Positions 8,582 to 17,055 of a stretch of 37,765 nt of DNA are shown here, one piece after another (positions within the stretch are counted from its first letter, which is position 1; each line of letters begins with the position of its first letter). Both the position numbers and the translations under genes were made by a program. The notes under the pieces were generated by a model, which had not been told where the DNA came from, did no database searches, and worked only from the letters and a program-made list of their open reading frames with translations. Origin of the DNA: Planctomycetota bacterium (GTDB lineage: Bacteria > Planctomycetota > Planctomycetia > Pirellulales > UBA1268). Location: NCBI GenBank assembly GCA_003669605.1, contig QWOP01000090.1, forward strand, positions 1 to 37,765, given 5' to 3'.

Positions 8582-9679
8582 TCAACGCACAACGCGGGCC
8601 CCGCCGCCACTGATCTGCTTCTCGACCTCTTTGCGCGTCGCCATCGAGGTGTCGCCGGGGGTCGTCGAGGCGAGGGCGCCATGCGCGGCCCCGTATTCAA
8701 CCGCGGCTTGCGGGTCGTTGAATTCGAGGAACCCGAAAGCGAGGCCACTGGCGAAACTATCGCCGCCGCCGACCCGGTCGAGGATCTCCAGTTCCGGATA
8801 CTTCCGGCTGTCGTGGAAGGCCCCGTCATGCCAGAGAATGGCGCTCCAGTCGTTCTTCGTCGCCGAAGCCACGCGGCGGAGTGTCGTCGCTGCCACCTTG
8901 AAGTTTGGAAACGCCTGCACGGCTGTCTCGATCATCGCCTTGAAGGCATCGGTCTCTACGATTGAGATCGCGTGATCGACCCCCTTCACCTCGAAGCCGA
9001 GCGAGGCGGTGAAGTCCTCCTCGTTGCCGATCATCACGTCGACATAGCGGGCAATCTCACGGTTTACCTCGCGTGCCTTTGCCAGCCCGCCGATGCTCTT
9101 CCAGAGGCTCGGACGGTAGTTCAAGTCGTAGGAGACGATCGTCCCGTGCCGCTTGGCCGCCTGGACCGCTTCGATCGCCAGCGCCGCGGTCGACGGCGAG
9201 AGAGCGGCAAAGATCCCGCCGGTGTGGAGCCAGCGGACACCGATCCGGCCAAAGAGCTGCTCCCAGTCGACGTCCCCCGGCTTCAACTGGCTGGCCGCCG
9301 TATTCCCCCGGTCGGGCACGCCAACGGCCCCCCGGATCCCGAAGCCGCGCTCGGTGAAGTTGAGCCCGTTACGGACAGTGCGACCGATACCGTCGTCTTG
9401 GCGCCAGTGGACGAAGTCAGTGTTGACCCCTCCCTGCATGATGAAGTCCTCGATGAGGTGCCCCACCTCGTTGTCGACAAAAGCGCTCACCAGCGCCGTC
9501 TTCAGTCCGAAACACTTCCGCAGGCCGCGAGCGACGTTGTATTCGCCCCCCCCCTCCCAGGCCTGGAAGTGACGGGCGGTGCGGATCCGCCCCTCGCCCG
9601 GATCGAGGCGGAGCATCACTTCACCAAGCGAAACGCAGTCGAATCCGCAGCGGTCCTTCGGTTTGATCGGCAGGGCCAT
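8582..9679 (-). CDS. kdgK: PfkB-family sugar kinase, probable 2-dehydro-3-deoxygluconokinase
   Basis: The 365-residue ribokinase-fold enzyme likely phosphorylates KDG (2-keto-3-deoxygluconate) for uronate or gluconate breakdown. The N-terminal pattern SLGEVMLRLDPG, the GGGEYNVARGL substrate loop and the C-terminal VGGGDSFASGL anion hole with catalytic base D307 support PfkB. The start ATG at 9679 has GAGGAG five bases ahead. Relative to many KdgK proteins (about 310-340 residues) it is slightly long, with extra sequence around residues 110-140. Other PfkB substrates cannot be excluded. It is the last gene of a minus-strand group with two dehydrogenases, which fits sugar-acid catabolism. Confidence 0.82.
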   Translation of the reverse strand: MALPIKPKDRCGFDCVSLGEVMLRLDPGEGRIRTARHFQAWEGGGEYNVARGLRKCFGLKTALVSAFVDNEVGHLIEDFIMQGGVNTDFVHWRQDDGIGRTVRNGLNFTERGFGIRGAVGVPDRGNTAASQLKPGDVDWEQLFGRIGVRWLHTGGIFAALSPSTAALAIEAVQAAKRHGTIVSYDLNYRPSLWKSIGGLAKAREVNREIARYVDVMIGNEEDFTASLGFEVKGVDHAISIVETDAFKAMIETAVQAFPNFKVAATTLRRVASATKNDWSAILWHDGAFHDSRKYPELEILDRVGGGDSFASGLAFGFLEFNDPQAAVEYGAAHGALASTTPGDTSMATRKEVEKQISGGGARVVR

Positions 9680-9739
9680 GAATACTCCTCAAGGGGGCGA
9701 TGGACAGGGGAGAGTCGATGGAACGGTTGCCTGGATCAG

Positions 9740-9802
9740 TCAGGTACCAGGATCGGTGGCTCAGGTACCAAGATCGGTGGCTCAGGTACCAAGATCGGTG
9801 GC
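9740..9802. repeat. 21-bp tandem repeat, three copies, touching a stop codon
   Basis: Three contiguous 21-bp units occupy 9740-9760, 9761-9781 and 9782-9802. Each starts TCAGGTACCA or similar and ends GATCGGTGGC. Units 2 and 3 are identical and unit 1 differs at one base. A fourth partial copy (TCAGG) at 9803-9807 contains the TGA stop of the minus-strand Ldh_2 gene. On that strand every unit therefore starts right after one TGA and ends in another, in the same frame. It lies between the Ldh_2 and kdgK genes. Confidence 0.95.
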
Positions 9803-10891
9803 TCAGGCCGTCGGTAGGGTGGTGACGTCGATCTCGGCCACGGCCGCCTCGCGGGCCAGTTCATTGAGGGCGGCGACCTCGGCGGTGGAGAAGAGCAGTC
9901 CGCCTGCCCGGCAGGTGCGCTCGGCCGCCTCGGCCTCCACTTGGCCGGGCAGCAGACACGCGGTGTTGCCATGACCGAGGATGTCACCGATCACCGCCTT
10001 GACGTTGTCGTCCTGCGAGCGGCCGAAGGCGAAGGCCCCACCGCTGACCGCCTCGGGATGGATTACCTGGAAGAAGAAAGCGCACGATTGTTTCTCCCCC
10101 GCGACGGGAGCCCGGCTGCGAATCGTGGGGAGCGAGCCGCCGATGAAGCCGGCCACGAGTTCGTTGATCAGCGACAGCCCGTAGCCTTTGTGGTCGCCGA
10201 AGGGCAGCAGCGCCACCGCCGCGTCGGGATCGGTGGTCGGATTGCCCATCCGGTCGACGGCAGCGCCTGAGGGGAGCATCTTCCCCTCGCGTTTGAGCTG
10301 CTGAACGCGTCCCATGGCGATCACGGAGGTGGCCCAGTCGATGACGATTGGGTATCCCACAGCGGTGGAGGTGGGAAATCCCCAGGAGTGCGGATTGGTG
10401 CCGAGCGTTGGATGGACGCCCCGGAACGGCACCACTTCCGCCAGTGATGCAGTGCAGTTGGTGTAGGCGATGTAGCCGCGCCGGGCGGCCTCCATCACGT
10501 ACCCGCCCCCCCAGAGGTAATGGAAGGCGTTGTCGACCGAGACGGTGCCGGTACCGTGTCGATCGGCCAGTGCCATGCAGGTCTCGATGGCATCCCAGGC
10601 CACCGCCTGCCCCAGTTTCTTGTTGGCGTTCCAGACTTCCGTGGCGTCGAACCGCGACGGAAGTTTATCGACCTCTGCTCCGGGGACGCACCCTCCGACC
10701 CGCGACCCGAACAGTTCGTCGAGATGCAGTGCCTTGATCGCGTTGTGGGTGCGGATGCCGTGGGTGGTGGCGGCGGTCGCCAGCCGCGCGGCGGCCCGCG
10801 CTTCGTCGGCGGTGTAGCCACGCTTCCGGTAGACCGCCTCGACGAGTGACTCGTGAACCGCCACCGGGACAACGTGGAAGGACTCGGCCAT
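9803..10891 (-). CDS. Ldh_2-family malate/L-lactate-type dehydrogenase
   Basis: The 362-residue enzyme belongs to the NAD(P)-dependent Ldh_2 superfamily (malate/L-lactate dehydrogenase, ureidoglycolate dehydrogenase, 2,3-diketogulonate reductase YiaK), which oxidises 2-hydroxyacids or reduces 2-ketoacids. Typical segments are ATTHGIRTHN near residue 45, VDNAFHYLWGGGYV, TLGTNPHSWGFPT, VIDWATSVIAMGR and PFGDHKGYGLSLINELVAG. The exact substrate cannot be told; the neighbouring KDG kinase suggests a sugar-derived keto acid. The gene lies 108 bp after a 2-hydroxyacid dehydrogenase and 123 bp before kdgK, all on the same strand. Its stop codon lies in the partial copy of the 21-bp repeat. Confidence 0.88.
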   Translation of the reverse strand: MAESFHVVPVAVHESLVEAVYRKRGYTADEARAAARLATAATTHGIRTHNAIKALHLDELFGSRVGGCVPGAEVDKLPSRFDATEVWNANKKLGQAVAWDAIETCMALADRHGTGTVSVDNAFHYLWGGGYVMEAARRGYIAYTNCTASLAEVVPFRGVHPTLGTNPHSWGFPTSTAVGYPIVIDWATSVIAMGRVQQLKREGKMLPSGAAVDRMGNPTTDPDAAVALLPFGDHKGYGLSLINELVAGFIGGSLPTIRSRAPVAGEKQSCAFFFQVIHPEAVSGGAFAFGRSQDDNVKAVIGDILGHGNTACLLPGQVEAEAAERTCRAGGLLFSTAEVAALNELAREAAVAEIDVTTLPTA

Positions 10892-10999
10892 GGGGAATGG
10901 TGCTCCGGATTCCGCCCTCCAAAAAAGGGACGGTGGATGGGGTTGGAAGGGATGGGGATGGACCGGGATCGTGCCACCGGCAGGGTGGAACGGTATCTG

Positions 11000-11983
11000 T
11001 CAGACCACCTTTCTCACCGCAACCTGGGGATTCACTTGGGCCAGAGGGGCTTCCCCGTGCATGGCGCGGACCAAGTTGGTGACTGCGGCCAGCGCCTGTC
11101 TGGCCACCGATTCAAACGTCCTCGAGCCGATGTGCGGGGTGACGATGCAGTTGGGGAGGCGCGTGAGTGGGTGATCGGCCGGGGGCGGTTCCTGGTCGAG
11201 AACGTCGGTGGCGTAGCCGCGCACCCGACCTGTTTTCAGCGCCTCTGCCATGTCTGCGGTGTTGACGATCTCGCCGCGCCCACAGTTGATCACCACGACG
11301 TCAGGCTTCATCCGGGCGATGGAGTCCGAGCGGATCAGATCGCGTGATTCCGGAGTGAGTTTCGTGTGCACCGAGATGATGTCGGAGGCAGCGAGCAGGT
11401 CGTCGAGCGAGTCGGCACGGCGGATACTGTGGGCGGAGGCGAAGGCGTCGTCCCACCAGGTGCCGTGGCCGATGACGTTCATCCCGAAGGCTTGGGCCCG
11501 GACCGCGACCTCACGGCCGATCCGCCCCATGCCGATGATCCCCAGTGTCCTGGCGAACAGTTCGTGGCCGGTGATCCGCTGCCAGCCTCCGGAGCGGGTG
11601 GAGTCGGTGTGCGCCAGGAGGCTCTTTTCCATGGCCAGCATGAGGAGGAAGGCGTGCTCAGCAACGGTGGTGTGATTGACACCGGGTGTGAACAACACGG
11701 GGATCCCCTTCTCGGTACAGCAACCGACGTCGATCTTGTCGACGCCGATTCCGTATTTACTCACTACTTGAAGCCTCGGCAGCGCCCGTTCGATCACGCT
11801 CCTGGTGATCAGATCGTCGCCGCAGAGGTAGCCGTCAATGCTGCCGACGAGAGCCAGCGTCTCGGCTTCGGAGAGTGGGCCGCGGGCGGTGACGATCTCC
11901 CAGCCGGTTTCCGCCAGCAGCGCATGGTGCGGCCCTGGGGTGTCCTGGAAGGAGGTGGTCGTGACCAAAATCCGTGGTGTCAT
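11000..11983 (-). CDS. D-isomer specific 2-hydroxyacid dehydrogenase (SerA-like)
   Basis: The 327-residue NAD-dependent enzyme interconverts a D-2-hydroxyacid and its 2-keto acid. The Rossmann motif GMGRIG is at 151-156, and the catalytic triad is visible as R236 (INCGRGEI), E265 (DVLDQEPP) and H284 (TPHIGS). It lacks the C-terminal ACT/regulatory domain of long PGDH, so it resembles short phosphoglycerate dehydrogenase-like or glyoxylate/hydroxypyruvate reductases. I chose the ATG at 11983; a frame start at 12046 would add 21 residues with no family similarity. It is the first gene of the minus-strand group leading to kdgK, suggesting a role in sugar-acid metabolism rather than serine synthesis. 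Confidence 0.88.
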   Translation of the reverse strand: MTPRILVTTTSFQDTPGPHHALLAETGWEIVTARGPLSEAETLALVGSIDGYLCGDDLITRSVIERALPRLQVVSKYGIGVDKIDVGCCTEKGIPVLFTPGVNHTTVAEHAFLLMLAMEKSLLAHTDSTRSGGWQRITGHELFARTLGIIGMGRIGREVAVRAQAFGMNVIGHGTWWDDAFASAHSIRRADSLDDLLAASDIISVHTKLTPESRDLIRSDSIARMKPDVVVINCGRGEIVNTADMAEALKTGRVRGYATDVLDQEPPPADHPLTRLPNCIVTPHIGSRTFESVARQALAAVTNLVRAMHGEAPLAQVNPQVAVRKVV

Positions 11984-12150
11984 CTCAAGGGGCCATCCGA
12001 GGTGCCAGATGTCTCCAGCCCCACCCGCTTGCCAAGGCGGAGACATGACGAGGAAAGGGAACGCAAAAACCTATAACCGACCGGGCCCAAAACCGCAATC
12101 GCCGCTGCGCTCCGGCAGCCTCTATCCCCACTGGTGTCGGCTGCCGGTGG

Positions 12151-12729
12151 CTACAGTCTCGACACCCCCTCGACGAGACCGGTGGCCAACAGTGTCGCCT
12201 GACTGCCGTCCCACCTCCACAGGTCGGCAAAACGCCGTTCGGTGGTCTTGTCGATGAAGCCGTACCGGTGCAGCCAGTAAGCATCACTTGGGGGAATCGG
12301 GAAACGCCCGAACTCGGCACGGCGTTGGGCAGGGAGCGGTGCCTTGACCCAGGTCCAGAGATTCGTGTGCAGACGGTAGTCGTCGGGGGCCCGCAGGCAC
12401 CACAGCCGGTATTCCAATTCCGTTGCCACCACCAGCCTGGCGCGGAAGTCGCTGTCGAGGTCGGCCAAGGCCCGCGACACTCCGCTGAGGTTCGGTGCCG
12501 TGGTGGTGAGCACCAGTGCCACCGGCGGATCGGCCGCCGCGGCCTCCGCCAGAACCGTCGTTTTCCAAATCAGCAAGTGATCGAGGACGATCCGTTCCTG
12601 AGAGGTGTGTTGCGGCGCTGGCCAGGCGGTCTCCGAGGGCATCGGGGCCACCCGCGGGGGGCGGGCGGACCGATGCTCCTCGGAGAACCGCTTCAAGCCA
12701 TCCAGCCAGTCGCGGCAGGGGGGATTCAT
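12151..12729 (-). CDS. Protein of unknown function, 192 residues
   Basis: No family is recognised. From the ATG at 12729 the protein reads as a soluble mixed alpha/beta protein without signal or membrane helix. It is rich in Trp/Arg in its C-terminal half (RLWCLRAPDDYRLHTNLW, WTWVKAPLP, WLHRYGFIDKTTERRF). The central segment (PPVALVLTTTAPN, RARLVVATELEYRLW) resembles alternating strands and helices. An alternative start at 12816 would overlap the upstream small secreted protein gene and adds an unlikely Pro/Arg-rich N-terminus. The adjacent 59-residue gene on the same strand ends 56 bp upstream. Confidence 0.6.
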   Translation of the reverse strand: MNPPCRDWLDGLKRFSEEHRSARPPRVAPMPSETAWPAPQHTSQERIVLDHLLIWKTTVLAEAAAADPPVALVLTTTAPNLSGVSRALADLDSDFRARLVVATELEYRLWCLRAPDDYRLHTNLWTWVKAPLPAQRRAEFGRFPIPPSDAYWLHRYGFIDKTTERRFADLWRWDGSQATLLATGLVEGVSRL

Positions 12730-12785
12730 GGGAGATGCGTGGGGGGGGCCACGGTCCGCCCGGTGTCCCGGCCGCGACCGCGCGA

Positions 12786-12965
12786 TCACTTGTTGAGGAA
12801 CCGCTGACGCAGCCATTCGTTCTTGCGACGCTCCAACTCGACGAGTTTGGCAACCGGTCCGTTCCGCTGGGCACCGATCTGCTGGCCACGGCTCTGCTGG
12901 GCTGAGGCACTTCCGGTCACCACGAGGGTGGCAACCACCGCCATCAAGACGATAACTTTACGCAT
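12786..12965 (-). CDS. Small secreted protein, 59 residues
   Basis: This short frame begins MRKVIVLMAVVATLVVTG, a clean signal peptide with a likely cut after SASA, and leaves a mature peptide of about 36 residues. The mature part has a QQ-rich start and a charged amphipathic end (KLVELERRKNEWLRQRF). The start ATG at 12965 is supported by AGGAG nine bases upstream. No family is recognised. The combination of signal, ribosome site and clean stop at 12786 makes it a credible gene. It could be cotranscribed with the downstream 192-residue gene. Confidence 0.65.
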   Translation of the reverse strand: MRKVIVLMAVVATLVVTGSASAQQSRGQQIGAQRNGPVAKLVELERRKNEWLRQRFLNK

Positions 12966-13196
12966 GGGGAGGGACTCCTGCTTCTTTCCCGGGGGGTGTG
13001 ATTTGCTGTTCCGTGGGAGCGGCCCAGCGAGAGTACGAATCGGTTTCTCCTTTGCCGATCCTTCACGGTCTCGTTCGCAGGCGTTGCACGCGCGATAAAC
13101 GACACCGCAGGTGCGGAAGGCATCCCGCGCACGCTCCGCATAACCGGCGCCCGGTCGATCGAGCCGTGACGATGGTAAGGCGGCCGACGGTCCGGT

Positions 13197-15836
13197 TCAG
13201 CCGGTGGTATCGCGTCTCCGGCTCTGGTCCGGAGGCCGGGCTGTCAAGGGATCATCCGGCCAAGGGTGCTTCGGGTAGCGGCGGCGGAGTTCCTTGCGGA
13301 CCTCGTGGTAGGTCGTCCGCCAGAAACTGGCCAGATCGCTGGTCACCTGCTGCGGGCGATGATTGGGGCCGAGGAGATGCACAAGCACGGCTACCCGGCC
13401 GTCGGCTACGCGGGGGGTCTCGACGGTGCCGAACAGTTCCTGGATGCGGGCCGCCAGGATCGGCGGGCCGTCGGCCCGGTACTCCAACCGGTACCGCCTC
13501 CCGGACGCCAGGCCAATCTCGGCGGGCGCTAGCCGATCGATCTCGGCGAGTCGTTCGTAACCCACGGTGGCCTGGAGCCTCGCCATCCAGTCGGCACCGC
13601 GAACCTCGTCCAGCGATCGCAGGCCGTGGCAGACATCGGGGAGGATCCGCATCATTTCGGCGTCGTCGAGCCGTGGCAGGCCAAGTTCGCCCATCACCCC
13701 CGAGAGCCACTGCACGCGCTGCCGGAACATCCCGGCACTCGAGTCGGCCTCGGGGAAGGCCCGCAATGGATCTTGGCTGGCCACCGAGGCCAGCAGCACC
13801 GCGGCGGCGTCAGCGTCGGAAATCGCCACCGGTGTCTCGTCGAGGATCAGATCGATCCAACTGGTACGGCGGCGGGCCTCCACCTGCCGCCGCGACGGGC
13901 TGTAGAGCAATTCGTCGCCGGTGTGGAGATTGCCACGCAGCGACGGGTCGTCGAGCCAGCCGCGATCCACGGCACTGGCTTGGCGGACTCGTGCCTCGCC
14001 GCCGCCGTCATCGAGGTCGATCGCCAGGATGAGTTGCTCTTGCCGGACCCTCGATCCCCCGTCGAGTCGCAGTCCTCGGCCGCCGACCATCGTCGCCCGG
14101 TCGGTGGCCCCGGGCCGCAGCCGTGCCAGCCGATCAGGAAAGGCCTCTAAAAGCGCCCGCATCAAGGCCGTAGCTGGATCGGCGGCCCGCGGTGCGGGAG
14201 AGATATCGACAAGCCGGTGGAGTTGATCGGCAGCGCGAAGGACCGTCTTTGCCCCGCCGGGGTGGAGCTCCAGGTCGGCCGTGGAGGAGTGCCCTCCGCT
14301 GGGCACCCCGGCATGGAATGCCTGAAGGGCTGCGACGCGGTCGACCACGTCGGACCGGGTGCGGACCGTCATCCGATCGCGGGGGCCGGTGCGGCTGTGG
14401 GCTGCGGCCCGGAACGGATCCCGCTCTGAGAGCAGCGCCGCGGCAAGGGATGCCTCGCGGAGCACGCCGTGACGGGCCCCCGCCAGCAGCAGCCGCGCCA
14501 GACGGGGGTGCGCCGGGAGTTTGGCGAGATCCCGTCCCAGCGGCGTGGCAGCCCCCCGCTCGTCGATCGCGCCGAGCATTCCCAGGAGCCGCATTCCTTG
14601 GCTGATCGACTCCTCCGCTGGGGGGTCGAGCCATTGGAAATCAGCCGCTTCCCCGAGGACGATCAGTTGGAGCAGTGGACCGGCTAGGTCGGTGCGGAGG
14701 GCCTCCGGGAGATCGGCAGCGGGGCGCTGCTGGTGCGCCGACTCATCCCACAGCCGATGGCAGGTGCCGGGGCCGGTTCGCCCCGCCCGTCCGGCCCGCT
14801 GATCGGCGGAGGCTCGCGAAATCGGGATCAGTTCCAGCCGTGGCAGTCCCGTGGCCGGGGCCACCCGCATCTGGCGGACCAAGCCTGAGTCTACGACCGC
14901 TGTGATCCCGGGAATCGTCAGCGACGTCTCCGCGACGTTGGTGGAGAGAATGATCTTTCGGCAGACGCTCTCAGCGAGCACCCGGTCTTGTTGCTCTGGC
15001 GGCAACTCCCCGTGAAGGATGAGGATCGCATGCCCGTGACGATCGGCCAGCGGACCGAGGCTGTCTGCGCAGCGCATGATCTCGCCGACGCCGGGGAGGA
15101 ACACGAGCACGTGCCCCGGGGTGGATTGAAGAGCCTTGGCGACCGCCTCCGACACCTGCTCGACGAGGTCTCGCTGGTCCACCCGCCGGCCGTAGCGGAC
15201 ATCGACCGGAAACAGCCGGCCGGAGGTGGAGACCACCGGGCAGCCTTGCGGAAGTTCGGGGGCGAGCAGTTTGGAAACCGGGCCGGAATCGAGCGTGGCA
15301 CTCATGACCACGATCCGCAGGTCGGGGCGGAGCGTGCTCCTGACGCGGAGGAGCATGCCGAGGACGAGGTCCATCTCCACCGAACGCTCGTGGAATTCGT
15401 CGAGAATCACGCAGCCGATGCCGTTGAGCGTGACGTCGTCGAGCAGGCGACGGAGCATGATCCCCGTCGTCTCGACGACGAGCCGCGTGCTGCGACTGAC
15501 ACAAGAATCGAATCGCACCTGATACCCGACCTCGCCCCCCAGTTCACAACCGCGGATTTTGGCGATCTGGGTGGCCACACTGCGGGCTGCCAGCCGGCGG
15601 GGCTGCATGAGGACCAGTCGCTGATCGCGGGGCAGGTCGTCGAGCACGGCCGCTGGAACGAGCATTGTCTTCCCCGAGCCAGGTGGCGCGGTAACGACGA
15701 CCGCCCCCCCCTGCCCTGCACCACTGTGCGGCCGAGTATCGCTCCGAGGCCGCGACGCAGCCACGACCTCATCCAGGACATCGGCAACGGGAAGGCCCTT
15801 GAGAAAGTTGCCGCGGAAGTCGGGCCGACTGCTCAC
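13197..15836 (-). CDS. hrpB: ATP-dependent helicase HrpB (DEAH/RHA type)
   Basis: The 879-residue DExH helicase has a P-loop APPGSGKT (about 50-57), the Walker B box DEFH (146-149), SAT (179-181), a helicase C domain with TNVAETSLTIPGI and the motif QRAGRAGR, and the HrpB-specific C-terminal region. Length and order match HrpB. Its physiological role in bacteria is poorly defined; RNA remodelling is assumed from the RHA family. The start is GTG at 15836, overlapping the stop of the upstream SGNH gene (GTGA), so translation is probably coupled. Confidence 0.9.
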   Translation of the reverse strand: MSSRPDFRGNFLKGLPVADVLDEVVAASRPRSDTRPHSGAGQGGAVVVTAPPGSGKTMLVPAAVLDDLPRDQRLVLMQPRRLAARSVATQIAKIRGCELGGEVGYQVRFDSCVSRSTRLVVETTGIMLRRLLDDVTLNGIGCVILDEFHERSVEMDLVLGMLLRVRSTLRPDLRIVVMSATLDSGPVSKLLAPELPQGCPVVSTSGRLFPVDVRYGRRVDQRDLVEQVSEAVAKALQSTPGHVLVFLPGVGEIMRCADSLGPLADRHGHAILILHGELPPEQQDRVLAESVCRKIILSTNVAETSLTIPGITAVVDSGLVRQMRVAPATGLPRLELIPISRASADQRAGRAGRTGPGTCHRLWDESAHQQRPAADLPEALRTDLAGPLLQLIVLGEAADFQWLDPPAEESISQGMRLLGMLGAIDERGAATPLGRDLAKLPAHPRLARLLLAGARHGVLREASLAAALLSERDPFRAAAHSRTGPRDRMTVRTRSDVVDRVAALQAFHAGVPSGGHSSTADLELHPGGAKTVLRAADQLHRLVDISPAPRAADPATALMRALLEAFPDRLARLRPGATDRATMVGGRGLRLDGGSRVRQEQLILAIDLDDGGGEARVRQASAVDRGWLDDPSLRGNLHTGDELLYSPSRRQVEARRRTSWIDLILDETPVAISDADAAAVLLASVASQDPLRAFPEADSSAGMFRQRVQWLSGVMGELGLPRLDDAEMMRILPDVCHGLRSLDEVRGADWMARLQATVGYERLAEIDRLAPAEIGLASGRRYRLEYRADGPPILAARIQELFGTVETPRVADGRVAVLVHLLGPNHRPQQVTSDLASFWRTTYHEVRKELRRRYPKHPWPDDPLTARPPDQSRRRDTTG

Positions 15837-16882
15837 GGCTGGGTCCAGTAGTCGACGACCGTCACCTTCTCGACATGGGGGCCGACGAGGTCGACGAATT
15901 CCTTGTGGGCCGGGTGGGGGAGATAGGCATCGCGGTCTGCCTCCGAGGCGAAGGTCACGAAGAAGCAGTGGGACAGCCCCTGCTGAAGACCTTCAGGAGA
16001 ATTGTCGGTTCCCCACTCAAACCCCTTGATCTCCTCGATTTTGCCGGCGAGCGCCTGAAACGCCTTCACGATCCGTTCGACGTCGGCCGGCGTCGACGTC
16101 TCCTTGAATTTGAAGAGGACAACATGCCGCAGCACCTTGTGGTGCGTCTGCGGCGTGGCGGCGGCGAGGAGACCGGAAGCGAGGAGACCTTCGGTCATCC
16201 GTGCCGCGAGGAAGGTATTGCCCTCGGCGGTGAGGTGGACGCCATCGGTGGTGAGAATCCCCTTCTCGACATCAGCGTTGTTGTGTGCGGCGAGGTGAGC
16301 GACGCAGGAGTGCCGGAGATCGATGAGGGGCGACTTCGTCTCGGCGGCGACAGCACGGGTGACGTCGGCGTAGTCGTCGAGCAGTTCGTCGAGGGGATTG
16401 GTGCCTGCTTTCTTCTCGCCGATCACCGTTGGCGTGCAGAGGACCGTCTTCGCTCCGGCATCGCGGATCTTCTCGACGAGTGTCTTCAGCCCGCTCGCAA
16501 ACTCTTTCTTTGGCGTCCCGCGGCCGCTCTGGCTGTGCCAGACGTCATTAATCCCGATATAGATCACGACGATGTCTGGTTTTTGAGCGAGGACGTCGCG
16601 GTCGAGCCGGGCGAGGAGATCGGGCACCCGGTTGCCGCTGATGCCGGCGCCGATCACCTCGGCGTGGAGCGTGGGATGATCCTTGGTGAGGGCCTGGCGG
16701 ACGAGCGTCACGTATCCGTCGGGGGCGGCACCGGCCTCGGTGATCGAGTCGCCGAGGAACACGATCCGCGGCCCCTTGGCGGCTTCATCCCCGAGGCACA
16801 CTGTGCCACTGGAGGCGGCAACCGCCCAAGCCATGCCGAGGGCACAGGCGATCCAGACGCCGAACCAGGATGAATGCAGCAC
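15833..16882 (-). CDS. Secreted SGNH hydrolase fused to a Dabb domain
   Basis: The 349-residue protein starts with GTG at 16882, preceded by GAGGAG with 8 nt spacing. A signal peptide (about residues 5-31) is followed by a GDSL/SGNH esterase domain: GDSIT with S46, the Gly/Asn blocks around AGISGNRV and IYIGINDVW (N112), and the catalytic pair D213/H216 in TTDGVHLT. Residues about 250-346 form a stress-responsive alpha/beta-barrel (Dabb) domain, with HVVLFKFKETS and the final VEKVTVVDYW. Known SGNH enzymes deacylate esters or sugars; Dabb domains dimerise. The joint function is unknown. The stop overlaps the hrpB start. Confidence 0.85.
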   Translation of the reverse strand: MLHSSWFGVWIACALGMAWAVAASSGTVCLGDEAAKGPRIVFLGDSITEAGAAPDGYVTLVRQALTKDHPTLHAEVIGAGISGNRVPDLLARLDRDVLAQKPDIVVIYIGINDVWHSQSGRGTPKKEFASGLKTLVEKIRDAGAKTVLCTPTVIGEKKAGTNPLDELLDDYADVTRAVAAETKSPLIDLRHSCVAHLAAHNNADVEKGILTTDGVHLTAEGNTFLAARMTEGLLASGLLAAATPQTHHKVLRHVVLFKFKETSTPADVERIVKAFQALAGKIEEIKGFEWGTDNSPEGLQQGLSHCFFVTFASEADRDAYLPHPAHKEFVDLVGPHVEKVTVVDYWTQP

Positions 16883-17055
16883 GGTCGTAACTCCTCGAAG
16901 ACGGAAGGCTGGGATGGAGGGGCGTGGCCTCGGTTCACCGGGACGTTCGGGAGTGTACCAGCCGGAGCGGATCGCATAGGCTCTCACTCTCCTGCGGGCC
17001 CATGAAGACAAGAGCCCGCGGCATGACGCAACTGGTCCGAGGGGGGAATCACACC

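Noticed and set aside
9740..9802. The tandem repeat as a CRISPR array
   Set aside because: The units are contiguous without spacers and no cas genes are nearby.
16994..17019. Hairpin GCGGGC/GCCCGC in the leader of the Gfo/Idh/MocA gene
   Set aside because: Six base pairs with a 14 nt loop is common by chance in such GC-rich DNA.
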